DNA of 50,152 bases from Thioploca sp. (GTDB taxonomy: Bacteria; Pseudomonadota; Gammaproteobacteria; Beggiatoales; Beggiatoaceae). Location of the stretch: positions 1-50,152 of the forward strand of contig JAAUSR010000035.1 of the NCBI GenBank assembly GCA_012032555.1, written 5' to 3'. Below the pieces are notes generated by a model, which saw only the letters and a program-made list of their open reading frames with translations, was not told where the DNA came from and did no database searches. The position numbers and the translations under genes were made by a program. Below, in pieces: positions 15,866-25,367 of this stretch (positions are counted from its first letter, which is position 1; every line of letters starts with the position of its first letter).

Positions 15866-16780
15866 TCAAGATACTGGAATGGGTTGAAGATAACTCATTG
15901 AAGAAACTTGACGAGTATTATCATCACTAACCATTTCCCAAGCCGATTGATTAGCTAATAAGGTACGTAATAAAGTGTTGTTCAATTCATGTCCAGATTT
16001 GTATCCACTAAAGGCACCTATCAAACTATATCCTAATAGGTAGAGATCACCAACGGCATCAAGCACCTTATGTTTTACAAATTCATCTTCATAACGTAGA
16101 CCATCTTCATTGAGAATTCGGTAATCATCCATCACTATCGCATTATCTAAACTGCCTCCTAAGGCCAGTTGGTTTTCACGTAATAATTCAACTTCCTGCA
16201 TGAACCCAAAAGTTCGCGCTCGACTCACTTCTTTTACAAAAGAAGTTTTAGAAAAATCGATTTCGACATATTGAGGTTGACGTTTAAAAACCGGATGATT
16301 AAAGTCAATTTGAAAACTCACCTTAAAACCATCAAAAGGTTCAAAACATGCCCACTTATCACCTTGTTGTACCTGTATTGGTCGTTTAATCCGAATATAT
16401 TTTTTAGGTACATTTTGCTCTTCAATACCAGCCGATTGAATTAAAAACACAAAGGGACCAGCACTACCGTCCATAATAGGGACTTCTGGGGCACTTAGAT
16501 CAATATACGCATTGTCTATACCTAAACCCGCCAATGCGGATAGTAAGTGTTCAATGGTAGAAATTCGTATGGTCTCTTTGATTAAAGTGGTTGATAGTCG
16601 GGTATCACCAACATTTTCAGTACGCGCTGCGATTTCTACCGGCACCTCTAAATCAACTCGTCTGAAAATAATTCCCGTGTTGGCTGGTGCTGGTTTTAAA
16701 GTTAAATAAACTTTTTCACCTGTGTGTAATCCAACGCCGGTGGCACGAATGATATTCTTTAAGGTGCGCTGTTTCATCAT
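15866..16780 (-). CDS. lpxC: UDP-3-O-acyl-N-acetylglucosamine deacetylase
   Basis: LpxC carries out the committed step of lipid A synthesis, a Zn-dependent deacetylation in the cytoplasm. The sequence has [19 protein letters not shown] at the start, [10 protein letters not shown] with the Zn ligand His78, [30 protein letters not shown] (His and Asp ligands) and SGHELNN with the catalytic His. The 304-aa length is normal. It is last in the dcw cluster, 376 bases after ftsZ. Its C-terminus ends without the LxxxA-type degradation tail being obvious. Confidence 0.95.
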   Translation of the reverse strand: MMKQRTLKNIIRATGVGLHTGEKVYLTLKPAPANTGIIFRRVDLEVPVEIAARTENVGDTRLSTTLIKETIRISTIEHLLSALAGLGIDNAYIDLSAPEVPIMDGSAGPFVFLIQSAGIEEQNVPKKYIRIKRPIQVQQGDKWACFEPFDGFKVSFQIDFNHPVFKRQPQYVEIDFSKTSFVKEVSRARTFGFMQEVELLRENQLALGGSLDNAIVMDDYRILNEDGLRYEDEFVKHKVLDAVGDLYLLGYSLIGAFSGYKSGHELNNTLLRTLLANQSAWEMVSDDNTRQVSSMSYLQPIPVS

Positions 16781-17156
16781 GAGTTTGTATCTCTCCCTTA
16801 CGCTTTTGGCAATTGGTTAGTCCATCATTTCGGTATTGTCTTTAATTTAGATACTTTATCTTAAGTAGTTAATTTTCTATTAGAACCTACTACGCAAATT
16901 ACATACCACTTAACAATTACCTACCATTTTCACAGTTAACTCCTTGAATAATAATAAAATTAATAAAATTTAAAATGACGCTGGAAAAGATTTTTGCGCT
17001 TATAACACCCAAGTAATATTTTCCTACCTATTTTAACGAACGAGTGATTAAATTCTGTGATTATCGCCGGATTATCATCCTCATGACTATTTTTTGAAAT
17101 AGTTATTTTCTAAGTTAAAAAGCGGGTTATCCGGTATAAATAAGATAATTTTCCAC
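16781..17156. other. ftsZ-lpxC intergenic region
   Basis: This 376-base A+T-rich gap has no gene. It is long for the ftsZ-lpxC junction, suggesting that lpxC has its own promoter here (as known in enteric bacteria). I could not identify a clear -35/-10 pair, and no strong terminator after ftsZ is visible. Confidence 0.45.
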
Positions 17157-18326
17157 CTAATCGGCTTGCCGACGTAAAAAAGCCGGGATATCGAGATAAT
17201 CTCCAGAGGGTGTCTCCCGATTATGAGGATCAGGATTTTTTTCATTGTTCGTCTGTTGAAGACGTGTCACCGTTGGTTTATCAAATTCTCTATAGTCGCT
17301 CATTTTACTTGGCTTCTCGACCGATTTAGGTACCACTTTAACTTGAGGGCGTTCGGGTTGTTTATTAATATGATTAACACCGGTGGCGATAACGGTGACC
17401 CGAAGTTCTTCTTTCATTTCGAGATCAAGCACCGTACCGACTACCACCGTAGCATTGTCGGAAGCAAATTCTTCTACAACATCACCCATTTCTTCAAATT
17501 CACCAATGCTCAGATCGGGACCAGCTGTCATATTAACTAAAATGCCACGTGCACCTGATAAATCAATATCTTCCAACAGTGGGCTGGAAATCGCTTCCAT
17601 ACCGGCTTTACGAGCACGACCTTCACCTTTAGCACGACCAGTTCCCATCATGGCTAAGCCCATTTCCTGCATAACTGTGGTTACGTCAGCAAAGTCAACA
17701 TTAATTAACCCAGGACGAGTAATTAATTCTGAGATACCTTGCACCGCACTATAAAGGACATTATTAGCCGCTTTAAAAGCATCCAATAAAGTCGTATCCT
17801 TACCTAAGACCGTCAAGAGTTTCTCATTAGGGATAATAATTAAAGAATCAACATGTTGGCTTAATTCTTTAATGCCTTCCTCTGCAATCATTGCGCGTTT
17901 TTTACCTTCAAATGGGAAGGGGCGGGTTACTACAGCGACGGTTAAAATGCCTAATTCTTTGGCAACTTGCGCTACGATGGGTGCGGCGCCGGTACCGGTA
18001 CCGCCACCCATACCGGCGGTAATAAATGCCATATCGGTTCCCTCTAAAACCGCCATAATTCGTTCCCGGTCTTCTAGTGCGGCTTGTTGTCCAATCTCAG
18101 GATTCGCGCCGGCACCGAGACCTTTAGTTACATCGGTACCCAATTGTAAAATGGTCCGAGCAGAGGAATTTTTCAGGGCTTGCGCGTCGGTGTTAGCACA
18201 AATGAATTCAACTCCCTCTATACTACCTTGGAGCATATGCTCAACCGCATTGCCACCACCACCACCAACACCAACGACTTTAATAACAGCATTTTGGCTG
18301 TACGTATCCATTAATTCAAACGGCAT
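17157..18326 (-). CDS. ftsZ: Cell division protein FtsZ
   Basis: The tubulin-like GTPase that forms the division ring. It begins with [18 protein letters not shown], contains the tubulin signature [10 protein letters not shown], the T7 loop region NVDFADV, and ends with the conserved membrane-partner peptide [10 protein letters not shown] that binds FtsA and ZipA. The linker (about 318-370) is charged and variable as usual. Length 389 aa. A strong AGGAG lies before the ATG. The next upstream gene is ftsA, 129 bases away. Confidence 0.98.
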   Translation of the reverse strand: MPFELMDTYSQNAVIKVVGVGGGGGNAVEHMLQGSIEGVEFICANTDAQALKNSSARTILQLGTDVTKGLGAGANPEIGQQAALEDRERIMAVLEGTDMAFITAGMGGGTGTGAAPIVAQVAKELGILTVAVVTRPFPFEGKKRAMIAEEGIKELSQHVDSLIIIPNEKLLTVLGKDTTLLDAFKAANNVLYSAVQGISELITRPGLINVDFADVTTVMQEMGLAMMGTGRAKGEGRARKAGMEAISSPLLEDIDLSGARGILVNMTAGPDLSIGEFEEMGDVVEEFASDNATVVVGTVLDLEMKEELRVTVIATGVNHINKQPERPQVKVVPKSVEKPSKMSDYREFDKPTVTRLQQTNNEKNPDPHNRETPSGDYLDIPAFLRRQAD

Positions 18327-18455
18327 AATTAAAATCTCCTATGCGATAGATAAAACCTGTCTTCAGAATAATGAAGCCATTTTAGTTGCCTATATTACGG
18401 TCAAAGTTTTGCCTCTTTAATTCTGATATTATCATCGCATGAATTGGTCTAATTC

Positions 18456-19691
18456 TCAAAAGTTACCTTGAAACCAGTTTTTCATCCGACCTAATACCCC
18501 TCTGACAATTCTACCAGAATGATTAATATCGGAAATACGTTCATGACGATGTTTATGACCAAATAATAATAACCCCACACCAGTAGCATGGATTGGATTA
18601 CGAACGACATCAATTAAGCCACTCACATATTTGGGATAACCAACTCGTACTGGCATGTGAAAAACTTCTTCTGCCAATTCGATGACACCATCCATTTTAG
18701 CGCTACCGCCGGTTAGAACAATACCAGCGGCAATTAAATCTTCATAACCACTCCGTCGCAATTCAGCTTGCACTAAAGTTAATAATTCTTCATAGCGTGG
18801 TTCCACAACATCTGCTAAAGTTTGCCTTGCTAAATAACGCGGGGGACGAGCACCTACACTCGGTACTTCAATCATTTCTTCTGCATTAGTTAATTGTGCT
18901 AATGCACAAGCATACTTGATTTTTATTTCTTCTGCATACTGGGTTGGGGTTCGCATCGCAACCGCAATATCATTAGTGACTTGATCACCGGCAATGGGTA
19001 TAACCGCCGTGTAGCGTACTGCTCCTTCCGTAAATACAGCAATATCGGTGGTTCCACCACCTACATCGACCAAGCAAACTCCCAGATCTTTCTCATCTTC
19101 GGTCAAGACAGATTCACTAGAAGCCAGTTGCTCTAGAATGAGATCATCCACTTCCAATCCACAGATGCGGATACATTTAACAATGTTTTGTGCGGCACTC
19201 GCAGCACTGGTAACCAAATGAACTTTTGCTTCCAGACGAACCCCAGACATACCAATAGGTTCACGAATACCCTCTTGATTATCAATAACAAATTCTTGTG
19301 GTAAAATATGCACGATTTTTCGATCAGCGGGGATAGCTACAGCACGTGCGGCATCAATAACACGATCAATATCATCCTGAGTTACTTCTTTATCACGAAT
19401 GGCGACTATCCCATGTGAATTCATACTGCGAATATGACTACCCGCAATGCCAGTATAAACAGAGTGAATTTCACAACCGGACATTAATTCCGCTTCTTCT
19501 ACCGCTCTTTGAATCGAATGCGTAGTTGATTCAATATTGACGACTACGCCTTTTTTAAGACCACGAGAAGGATGTTGACCAATGCCAATAATTTCAACTT
19601 CATCGCCTTCCGGAGTCACTTCACCAACAATGGCAACCACTTTTGATGTGCCAATATCCAGTCCAACAATCAAATTTTTTTCTCTTGGCAT
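18456..19691 (-). CDS. ftsA: Cell division protein FtsA
   Basis: An actin-like ATPase that tethers FtsZ to the membrane. Visible are the phosphate-1 motif VGLDIGTSKV, phosphate-2 VDVGGGTTDIAVF, the adenosine motif VLTGGSAKMDG, and a C-terminal amphipathic helix (RGVLGRMKNWFQGNF) that acts as the membrane anchor. The ATG at 19691 is chosen because GAGG is 6 bases upstream; a GTG four codons earlier overlaps that ribosome site. It starts 8 bases after the ftsQ stop. Confidence 0.97.
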   Translation of the reverse strand: MPREKNLIVGLDIGTSKVVAIVGEVTPEGDEVEIIGIGQHPSRGLKKGVVVNIESTTHSIQRAVEEAELMSGCEIHSVYTGIAGSHIRSMNSHGIVAIRDKEVTQDDIDRVIDAARAVAIPADRKIVHILPQEFVIDNQEGIREPIGMSGVRLEAKVHLVTSAASAAQNIVKCIRICGLEVDDLILEQLASSESVLTEDEKDLGVCLVDVGGGTTDIAVFTEGAVRYTAVIPIAGDQVTNDIAVAMRTPTQYAEEIKIKYACALAQLTNAEEMIEVPSVGARPPRYLARQTLADVVEPRYEELLTLVQAELRRSGYEDLIAAGIVLTGGSAKMDGVIELAEEVFHMPVRVGYPKYVSGLIDVVRNPIHATGVGLLLFGHKHRHERISDINHSGRIVRGVLGRMKNWFQGNF

Positions 19692-19699
19692 GTTATTCC

Positions 19700-20602
19700 T
19701 CACTCTGCCAATGGTTTTCGCACAGCAATGCCATTGGGATAACGCAAGTCAATCTGTGTCATTAGGTTATCTCCACTGGTTTGTTGACAAAGCGGAGAAA
19801 TGCTTTCCGCTTTGAGACAAAGAGCGGTTAATGGCGTTATGATACGATGATAAACTTGAAGAAAACGTTGCACCCGCGTTTCATTGTTACCACGTCCTAA
19901 TTGTAAATGAAGTCCTTGATTTAATACCATATACCAGGATTGACGGTTATCACAACCTAATTCTTCTATTTTCAATCCAGCTAATTGAATAATCTTTTTT
20001 AGCGGGTAATAACGTTCTAAAATGAGTTTAGCGCTACCAGACGGCCCCTTAAAACGAGGTAAATCAGATCCCGCCTTATCCTTGATTTTCCGGTTGCTGA
20101 TCCAGCGCGGTGGCACGACAAATAAATGTCCTTTGGGGTCAACAATGGCTTTATCATGCCAATAAGCAACCGCTTCTCGTTCCCAAATTTGGACAAATAA
20201 AGTATCCGGCCAATGTCGATAAATACGAACATCTTGTATCCACGGTACCGATAATAATACTCGTCGTACCGACGCCACGTCGAGACTTAATAGTCCCCCT
20301 TTGGTTACCTGAGAAACTATCGCTTGCAAATTTTGAGGATCAACATTAATCAGTGTACCTTCAATTTGAACCCGGGTTAGCGGCAACGTATGTGGTTCGA
20401 ATAACCAAAGTAACAAGGTAGCTACTAAACTGAGGCTTAAACCAATAATCAACATATTTTTAATCCAAAATAAAGGCGTTAAGATGGTTGTTTTAAAGCG
20501 TTTCCATCCCAATAAACGCTGCCGCTGAGTAAGCGGACTAGACCAAGCTATTGGCTGTCCTCTGCTTTTTTTAATTCGTGGGTGAGCAGTTATCGAGTCC
20601 AT
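19700..20602 (-). CDS. ftsQ: Cell division protein FtsQ
   Basis: A bitopic division protein linking early and late divisome parts. It has a cytoplasmic N-terminus, one membrane segment at about 50-68 (MLIIGLSLSLVATLLLWLF), a POTRA domain (about 75-143, LTRVQIEGTL to VPWIQDVRIYRHWPDTL) and the beta domain EREAVAYWHD onward. Length 300 aa. Its start overlaps the end of ddlB by 13 bases, typical of the tight dcw packing. Confidence 0.93.
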   Translation of the reverse strand: MDSITAHPRIKKSRGQPIAWSSPLTQRQRLLGWKRFKTTILTPLFWIKNMLIIGLSLSLVATLLLWLFEPHTLPLTRVQIEGTLINVDPQNLQAIVSQVTKGGLLSLDVASVRRVLLSVPWIQDVRIYRHWPDTLFVQIWEREAVAYWHDKAIVDPKGHLFVVPPRWISNRKIKDKAGSDLPRFKGPSGSAKLILERYYPLKKIIQLAGLKIEELGCDNRQSWYMVLNQGLHLQLGRGNNETRVQRFLQVYHRIITPLTALCLKAESISPLCQQTSGDNLMTQIDLRYPNGIAVRKPLAE

Positions 20603-21504
20603 GCCGTAGCTAGAATACGTAATACCAGTTCATCAAAGGTAATCCCGGCCGTTTTTGCAGCCATGGGAACGAGACTATGATCGGTCATACCAGGTACGGT
20701 ATTAACTTCTAATAACCAGGGTTGAGCTGTCTGATCGCAAATGAAATCAACTCGACCCCAACCACTCGCATTGATGGCTAGAAAAGCTTGCTTGGCTAAT
20801 TGTTGTAAACTTTGTTCTTGAGTAGCTGGTAATCCACAAGGACAATGATAAGTCGTATGAGAATCCTGATATTTAGCCGCAAAATCATAAAAATCTCGTG
20901 GTGTTTCCAAGCGAATTAAAGGTAATACGGCGTCGTTTAGAATAGATGCAGTATATTCTGCACCAGTGATATAACGCTCTACCAAAACATCGCAATGATA
21001 TTGAGCAGCAGTCTCCCAAGCGGATTCTAATTCTTCTCGCCGATTAACTTTACTCATGCCGACACTGGAACCTTCTAACACCGGTTTAACCATCAGTGGC
21101 AGACCCAATTTTTCGACAACTTGATTTAAATCCAATTTAGTTGTTAAGAGTTGACTGGGGGGAGTAGGTAATCCCATTCCTTGCCAGAGCAGCTTAGTAC
21201 GATATTTATCCATCGCTAATGCTGCACCTAAAACACCACTCCCCGTATAGGGTAAGCCGATACTCTCCAATAATCCTTGAACAACACCATCTTCGCCACC
21301 ACGTCCATGCAACGCGATAAAAATTCGCTCAAACTGGTTAGTGGTTAATTGACTCAACCAGTCGTGGGCAGTGTCTATTGCTACGGCATCAACATCCTGT
21401 CTTAACAAAGCGGCTAGAATAGCGCGTCCACTTTTAAGGGAAATTTCGCGTTCAGCCGAATGACCTCCCATTAGTACAGCTACTTTACCAAAATCTGTTA
21501 TCAT
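20590..21504 (-). CDS. ddlB: D-alanine--D-alanine ligase
   Basis: An ATP-grasp enzyme that makes the D-Ala-D-Ala dipeptide for peptidoglycan. The N-terminal motif VAVLMGGHSAEREISLKSG, HGRGGEDG, the ATP-binding KPVLEGSSVGMSKV, and the metal-binding EVNTVPGMTDHSLVP are intact. The 304-aa length fits DdlB. It lies between murB and ftsQ, overlapping ftsQ by 13 bases. Confidence 0.97.
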   Translation of the reverse strand: MITDFGKVAVLMGGHSAEREISLKSGRAILAALLRQDVDAVAIDTAHDWLSQLTTNQFERIFIALHGRGGEDGVVQGLLESIGLPYTGSGVLGAALAMDKYRTKLLWQGMGLPTPPSQLLTTKLDLNQVVEKLGLPLMVKPVLEGSSVGMSKVNRREELESAWETAAQYHCDVLVERYITGAEYTASILNDAVLPLIRLETPRDFYDFAAKYQDSHTTYHCPCGLPATQEQSLQQLAKQAFLAINASGWGRVDFICDQTAQPWLLEVNTVPGMTDHSLVPMAAKTAGITFDELVLRILATAWTR

Positions 21505-21555
21505 GCTTTATCAACTCAAAATGAATAGTAAACTAAGCATAAAAATATTCATCGT

Positions 21556-22500
21556 TCAACAATGAATCCCAATAATATGCACTTCTGGTACTAAACGAAT
21601 CCCAAAATGTTGTTCTACCGAATTCGTTATTTGTGTTATTAAATTTTCAATATCAGCCGCCGTGGCTTGATGACTATTGATAATGAAATTCGCGTGTTTT
21701 TCTGAAACGGTTGCACCACCGACACGTTGTCCTTTCCAACCCGCTTGTTCTATGAGCTGACCCGCATAGTACCCTGGCGGATTACGGAATACGGAACCAC
21801 TACTCGGTAAGCCAATCGGTTGGTTATCATGACGTTGTTCTAATAACCGGCGAATCTTTGCCTTATTTTCTGCGATTGGATGGGGTTGCAACTGTAAAGT
21901 AACCGATATAAACCATTCGTTTTGGGGACCAGTCACTTGGCGATAACCAATTTCGTAGTCCGTAGCGGTTCGATAATGTAGCTGTCCAAGCCGATCAACA
22001 GTTTCTACACATTGTACTAATGACCACGTTTCACCCCCCCAAGCACTGGCATTCAGGGCTAACGCTCCTCCCATGGTGCCAGGAATACCCGCTAAGAATT
22101 CGGTACCGGTTAGTCCAACTTGTGCAGCAAACCGAGCCACTTTAGCACAACTGACACCTGCTTGGACATAGAGTTGTTGGGTTGCTACTAATTTTATCTC
22201 ATTTAAACAACCAGCTGTGAGGATCACTAAACCCGGTATACCGCCATCTCGCACGAGTAAATTACTGCCTAAACCTAACCAAAAAACTGGCAAATCTGGG
22301 AGAATATATGCTAACAATTGCATGAGATCACTTTGATCAGCCGGTTTATAAAACCATTGTGCTGGTCCACCAACTCGCCAAGTGGTGTGGGCATACATCG
22401 GTTCTTGGTGACGTAATATGCCCCGTAATCCTTCTAAATTAAAAGGGACCGATTGATTAGAACCAGGTAAGTTAATAGGCGGCAACCTGGGTGGATTCAT
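21556..22500 (-). CDS. murB: UDP-N-acetylenolpyruvoylglucosamine reductase
   Basis: An FAD enzyme that reduces UDP-GlcNAc-enolpyruvate to UDP-MurNAc. Motifs: TTWRVGGPAQWF, LGLGSNLLVRDGGIPGLVI, GIPGTMGGALALNASAWGGE, and SGSVFRNPPG with the active Ser, and KHANFIIN. This is the short type II-like form (about 314 aa). ATG at 22500 has GAAG upstream and lies inside the end of murC (29-base overlap); a TTG at 22512 is the alternative. Confidence 0.95.
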   Translation of the reverse strand: MNPPRLPPINLPGSNQSVPFNLEGLRGILRHQEPMYAHTTWRVGGPAQWFYKPADQSDLMQLLAYILPDLPVFWLGLGSNLLVRDGGIPGLVILTAGCLNEIKLVATQQLYVQAGVSCAKVARFAAQVGLTGTEFLAGIPGTMGGALALNASAWGGETWSLVQCVETVDRLGQLHYRTATDYEIGYRQVTGPQNEWFISVTLQLQPHPIAENKAKIRRLLEQRHDNQPIGLPSSGSVFRNPPGYYAGQLIEQAGWKGQRVGGATVSEKHANFIINSHQATAADIENLITQITNSVEQHFGIRLVPEVHIIGIHC

Positions 22501-23923
22501 TGTGTTCTTCAATGGTTAAGGCATGGAGTAACTGAGTAGCAATCATACCAATATTGCCAGCACCGAGCGTGAGTAAAATATCTTGATCTTGCAATAAAGG
22601 GAGTAATAAATAGGGTAATTGTTCAGGATGTGGTACAAATAGTAGTTTAATTCGACTTTGACTCTTAATCGCTTGGTATAAAGCTTCTCCAGTCGCTCCC
22701 ATGATAATCGGTTCGCCAGCGGCATAAACTTCCAATAAAAATAACAGATCGACTGTTGTCAACACTTCAACAAATTCTGCAAACAAATCCTGGGTGCGAG
22801 TATAACGATGTGGTTGAAAGATCACAACTAAACGTCGGTTAGGCCAACCTTCACGAATGGCTTGGAATACCGCTGCAATTTCCCGAGGATGATGTCCATA
22901 GTCATCAACCAATAGGATTTCACCCCGATAAGTGAGGATACTTTGCATTTGAAAGCGGCGATCAATGCCACCAAAAGTTTGTAAAGCGCGAGTAATCGCG
23001 GCATTTGACACGCCAACTTCTTGGGCAATGGCAATAGCAGCTAAGGCATTACGAACATTATGTTTACCTGGCAAATTAAGCTGGATTTCTAAGCAAGGGA
23101 CTTGATCTCGCAATACCGTGAAACGGGTTTGATTCTGAGTTGGTTTAATATCAACAGCACGAATGTCGGCTTGCTCGGAGAGGCCATAAGTTAACATCGG
23201 TTTAGTTAACTGTGGTAACAATTCGGCTATCACCGGATCATCAATACATAAAACGGCTAACCCATAAAAAGGCAGTTGTTGTAGAAAATCAAGAAAGGCT
23301 TGACATAATTGACTGAAATCATAGTGATAAGTACTCATATGATCCGCATCAATGTTCGTGACGATAGCCATGACCGGTTTTAAGTATAAAAATGAGGCAT
23401 CACTTTCATCTGCCTCCGCAACGAGGTAGTTTCCCGAACCTAAACTTGCATGAGTACCGACACTATTTAAACGACCCCCGATAACAAAAGTCGGATCGAG
23501 TCCGCCTTCTGCTAACAGGCTTGCAATTAAGCTGGTAGTAGTGGTTTTACCGTGTGTTCCTGCAATGGCAATACCTTGACGAAACCGCATTAATTCACCC
23601 AACATCTCCGCGCGTGGGATGATGGGAATCCGTCGCGCACGGGCTGCCTGTACTTCCGGATTATCTGCAGTGACCGCGCTCGAAATGACAACAACATCAC
23701 AACCATGGATTTGTTCGGCAACGTGTCCAATTTGAATTTTAATACCCAGATCAACTAATCGACGGGTCATCGGATTTTTGTGCAAATCGGAGCCGGAAAC
23801 GGCATAACCGATCCGGTGCATGACTTCAGCAATACCGCCCATACCGGCACCGCCTATCCCAACAAAGTGAATCCGTCGCCCACGTTTAGGTAGCTGGGTT
23901 TTATTGTATTCGATAATGTTCAT
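22472..23923 (-). CDS. murC: UDP-N-acetylmuramate--L-alanine ligase
   Basis: The cytoplasmic ligase adding L-Ala to UDP-MurNAc. It has the N-terminal Rossmann motif HFVGIGGAGMGGIAEVM, the ATP loop GTHGKTTTTS, EADESDASFL, NIDADHMSTY, and DDYGHHPREI with catalytic His residues. Length 483 aa is normal. It ends inside the murB start and begins next to an unusual foldback spacer that separates it from murG. Confidence 0.97.
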   Translation of the reverse strand: MNIIEYNKTQLPKRGRRIHFVGIGGAGMGGIAEVMHRIGYAVSGSDLHKNPMTRRLVDLGIKIQIGHVAEQIHGCDVVVISSAVTADNPEVQAARARRIPIIPRAEMLGELMRFRQGIAIAGTHGKTTTTSLIASLLAEGGLDPTFVIGGRLNSVGTHASLGSGNYLVAEADESDASFLYLKPVMAIVTNIDADHMSTYHYDFSQLCQAFLDFLQQLPFYGLAVLCIDDPVIAELLPQLTKPMLTYGLSEQADIRAVDIKPTQNQTRFTVLRDQVPCLEIQLNLPGKHNVRNALAAIAIAQEVGVSNAAITRALQTFGGIDRRFQMQSILTYRGEILLVDDYGHHPREIAAVFQAIREGWPNRRLVVIFQPHRYTRTQDLFAEFVEVLTTVDLLFLLEVYAAGEPIIMGATGEALYQAIKSQSRIKLLFVPHPEQLPYLLLPLLQDQDILLTLGAGNIGMIATQLLHALTIEEHNESTQVAAY

Positions 23924-23928
23924 TTTAA

Positions 23929-24112
23929 GTTATCCGTTTTTTCAGTTATCCGTTTTTTCAGTTATCCGTTAGCCGTTATCCGTTTTTATAGTGACTTATA
24001 CTAAACTAATTAGGAAGTTACTCATTTTTAGCTTATTTTACCTATAATTTTTAGGTTAAAAATAAGCTGAATTGTTGAACCGGGATAACGGATAACTGAA
24101 AAAACGGATAAC
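23929..24112. repeat. Foldback array of CAGTTATCCGTT units between murG and murC
   Basis: Left half: GTTATCCGTT occurs at 23929, 23945, 23961 and 23975, the first three in exact 16-base steps. Right half: the inverse AACGGATAAC occurs at 24087 and 24103, also 16 bases apart. Nested within are AGCTTATTTTACCTA and its near inverse TAGGTTAAAAATAAGCT. The whole 184-base spacer is thus an inverted structure filling the murG-murC gap and touching the murG stop region. Confidence 0.8.
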
Positions 24113-24115
24113 TGA

Positions 24116-25216
24116 TTAAACCGGATAGGCAATTTTCAAGACTAAGTTGACAACCTGTTGCAAAGCCATGGGCATAGCACAACTTCGTGCCGAGGTTGAC
24201 ATCAATTGTAACCGTGTGGAATTATGATATAAAGTAGTAATTAAATTTGCTAATTTGTCCACAGTTAATTGAGTTTGTGGTAATAAAATGGCAGCACCTT
24301 GGATAGCTAAGAATTGCGCATTATAAGTCTGATGATCATCAACGGCATAAGGGTAAGGTATTAATATACTAGCCACGCCAGCTTGAGCTAATTCACTAAT
24401 AGTCAAAGCACCCGCTCGGCATATAACAATATCAGCCCACGCATAAGCGGTCGCCATATCATCAATAAAAGCATCGACTCGTGCCGAGAAAAGCGCTTGC
24501 GCATACGCATTTTGCATTGTAGCTACATGCGCTTCTCCAGTTTGATGCCAGATAGTTATTGGCACCGTTACTTGTTTTAAAGCGGTTGGTATGGTCTCAT
24601 TGAGGACTTGTGCCCCCAAACTACCGCCGACAATTAATATCCTAAAAGGATTGTGCACACTTCGAGGTATAGAGGTGGTTAAGGCCATAATATCAGCACG
24701 CAGTGGATTACCCGTATGTATGGCATGGTAATGGGGCGAAAACGTGTTGGGAAAAGCCTCCATGATTTGACAAGCGAGGTAAGCTAACCAACGATTAGTT
24801 AAGCCAGCAATGGCATTTTGCTCATGGATTAATAATGGAATACGTAACAACCAAGCTGCAACGCCACCTGGACCAGTAACAAATCCTCCCATTCCCACCA
24901 CCGCTGCCGGACGTAAAGTACGTAAAATTTGTATCGTTTGCCAAATAGCGAGAACGATCTTAATGGGCGCCATTAACAAGCTCAGTCGACTTTTTCCACG
25001 TAATCCACTAATATTAATATAATTTATATCAATACCCGCTTTGGGTACAACCCGTGTTTCTAAACCCCGATGTGTTCCTAACCAAGATACTTGAATACCT
25101 TGTGCTTGTAAAGCTTGAGCAATAGCGAGTGCTGGAAAAACATGTCCACCGGTGCCACCAGCCATCAAGAGTATAGGCTGTCGTGATGAGCGAGTTAAAG
25201 AGACTGATTGTGTCAT
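24116..25216 (-). CDS. murG: UDP-GlcNAc--lipid I N-acetylglucosaminyltransferase
   Basis: The peripheral membrane GT28 enzyme that makes lipid II. Motifs: LMAGGTGGHVFPALAIAQAL (first G loop), GMGGFVTGPGGVAAWLL (second), LIVGGSLGAQVLNETIP (third), CRAGALTISEL and PYPYAVDDHQTYNA for UDP-GlcNAc binding. Length 366 aa. It is separated from murD by about 150 bases without ftsW, which normally lies there. Confidence 0.96.
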   Translation of the reverse strand: MTQSVSLTRSSRQPILLMAGGTGGHVFPALAIAQALQAQGIQVSWLGTHRGLETRVVPKAGIDINYINISGLRGKSRLSLLMAPIKIVLAIWQTIQILRTLRPAAVVGMGGFVTGPGGVAAWLLRIPLLIHEQNAIAGLTNRWLAYLACQIMEAFPNTFSPHYHAIHTGNPLRADIMALTTSIPRSVHNPFRILIVGGSLGAQVLNETIPTALKQVTVPITIWHQTGEAHVATMQNAYAQALFSARVDAFIDDMATAYAWADIVICRAGALTISELAQAGVASILIPYPYAVDDHQTYNAQFLAIQGAAILLPQTQLTVDKLANLITTLYHNSTRLQLMSTSARSCAMPMALQQVVNLVLKIAYPV

Positions 25217-25291
25217 TGATGAATTTTTCCTGTTATTAATCTAAAATTAATTTTTATTATCTACGCGCAACAACAATGCCAATATTCAGCA

Positions 25292-25309
25292 CCTCATCTA
25301 TAAATGAGG
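25292..25309. repeat. Small hairpin in the murG-murD gap
   Basis: CCTCAT (25292-25297) pairs with ATGAGG (25304-25309) around a 6-base loop. It is the only structure seen in the 151-base gap where ftsW would be expected; there is no coding remnant. Confidence 0.3.
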
Positions 25310-25367
25310 ATCACCACAACTCATCAAAGCTAAGGGAGATATAGCAACCAGAGGTAATTGACACGAA

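Noticed and set aside
17872-18420. 182-codon plus-strand open frame over the ftsZ start
   Set aside because: Antisense to the conserved N-terminal half of ftsZ; low-complexity Pro/Ser/Ala product typical of shadow frames.
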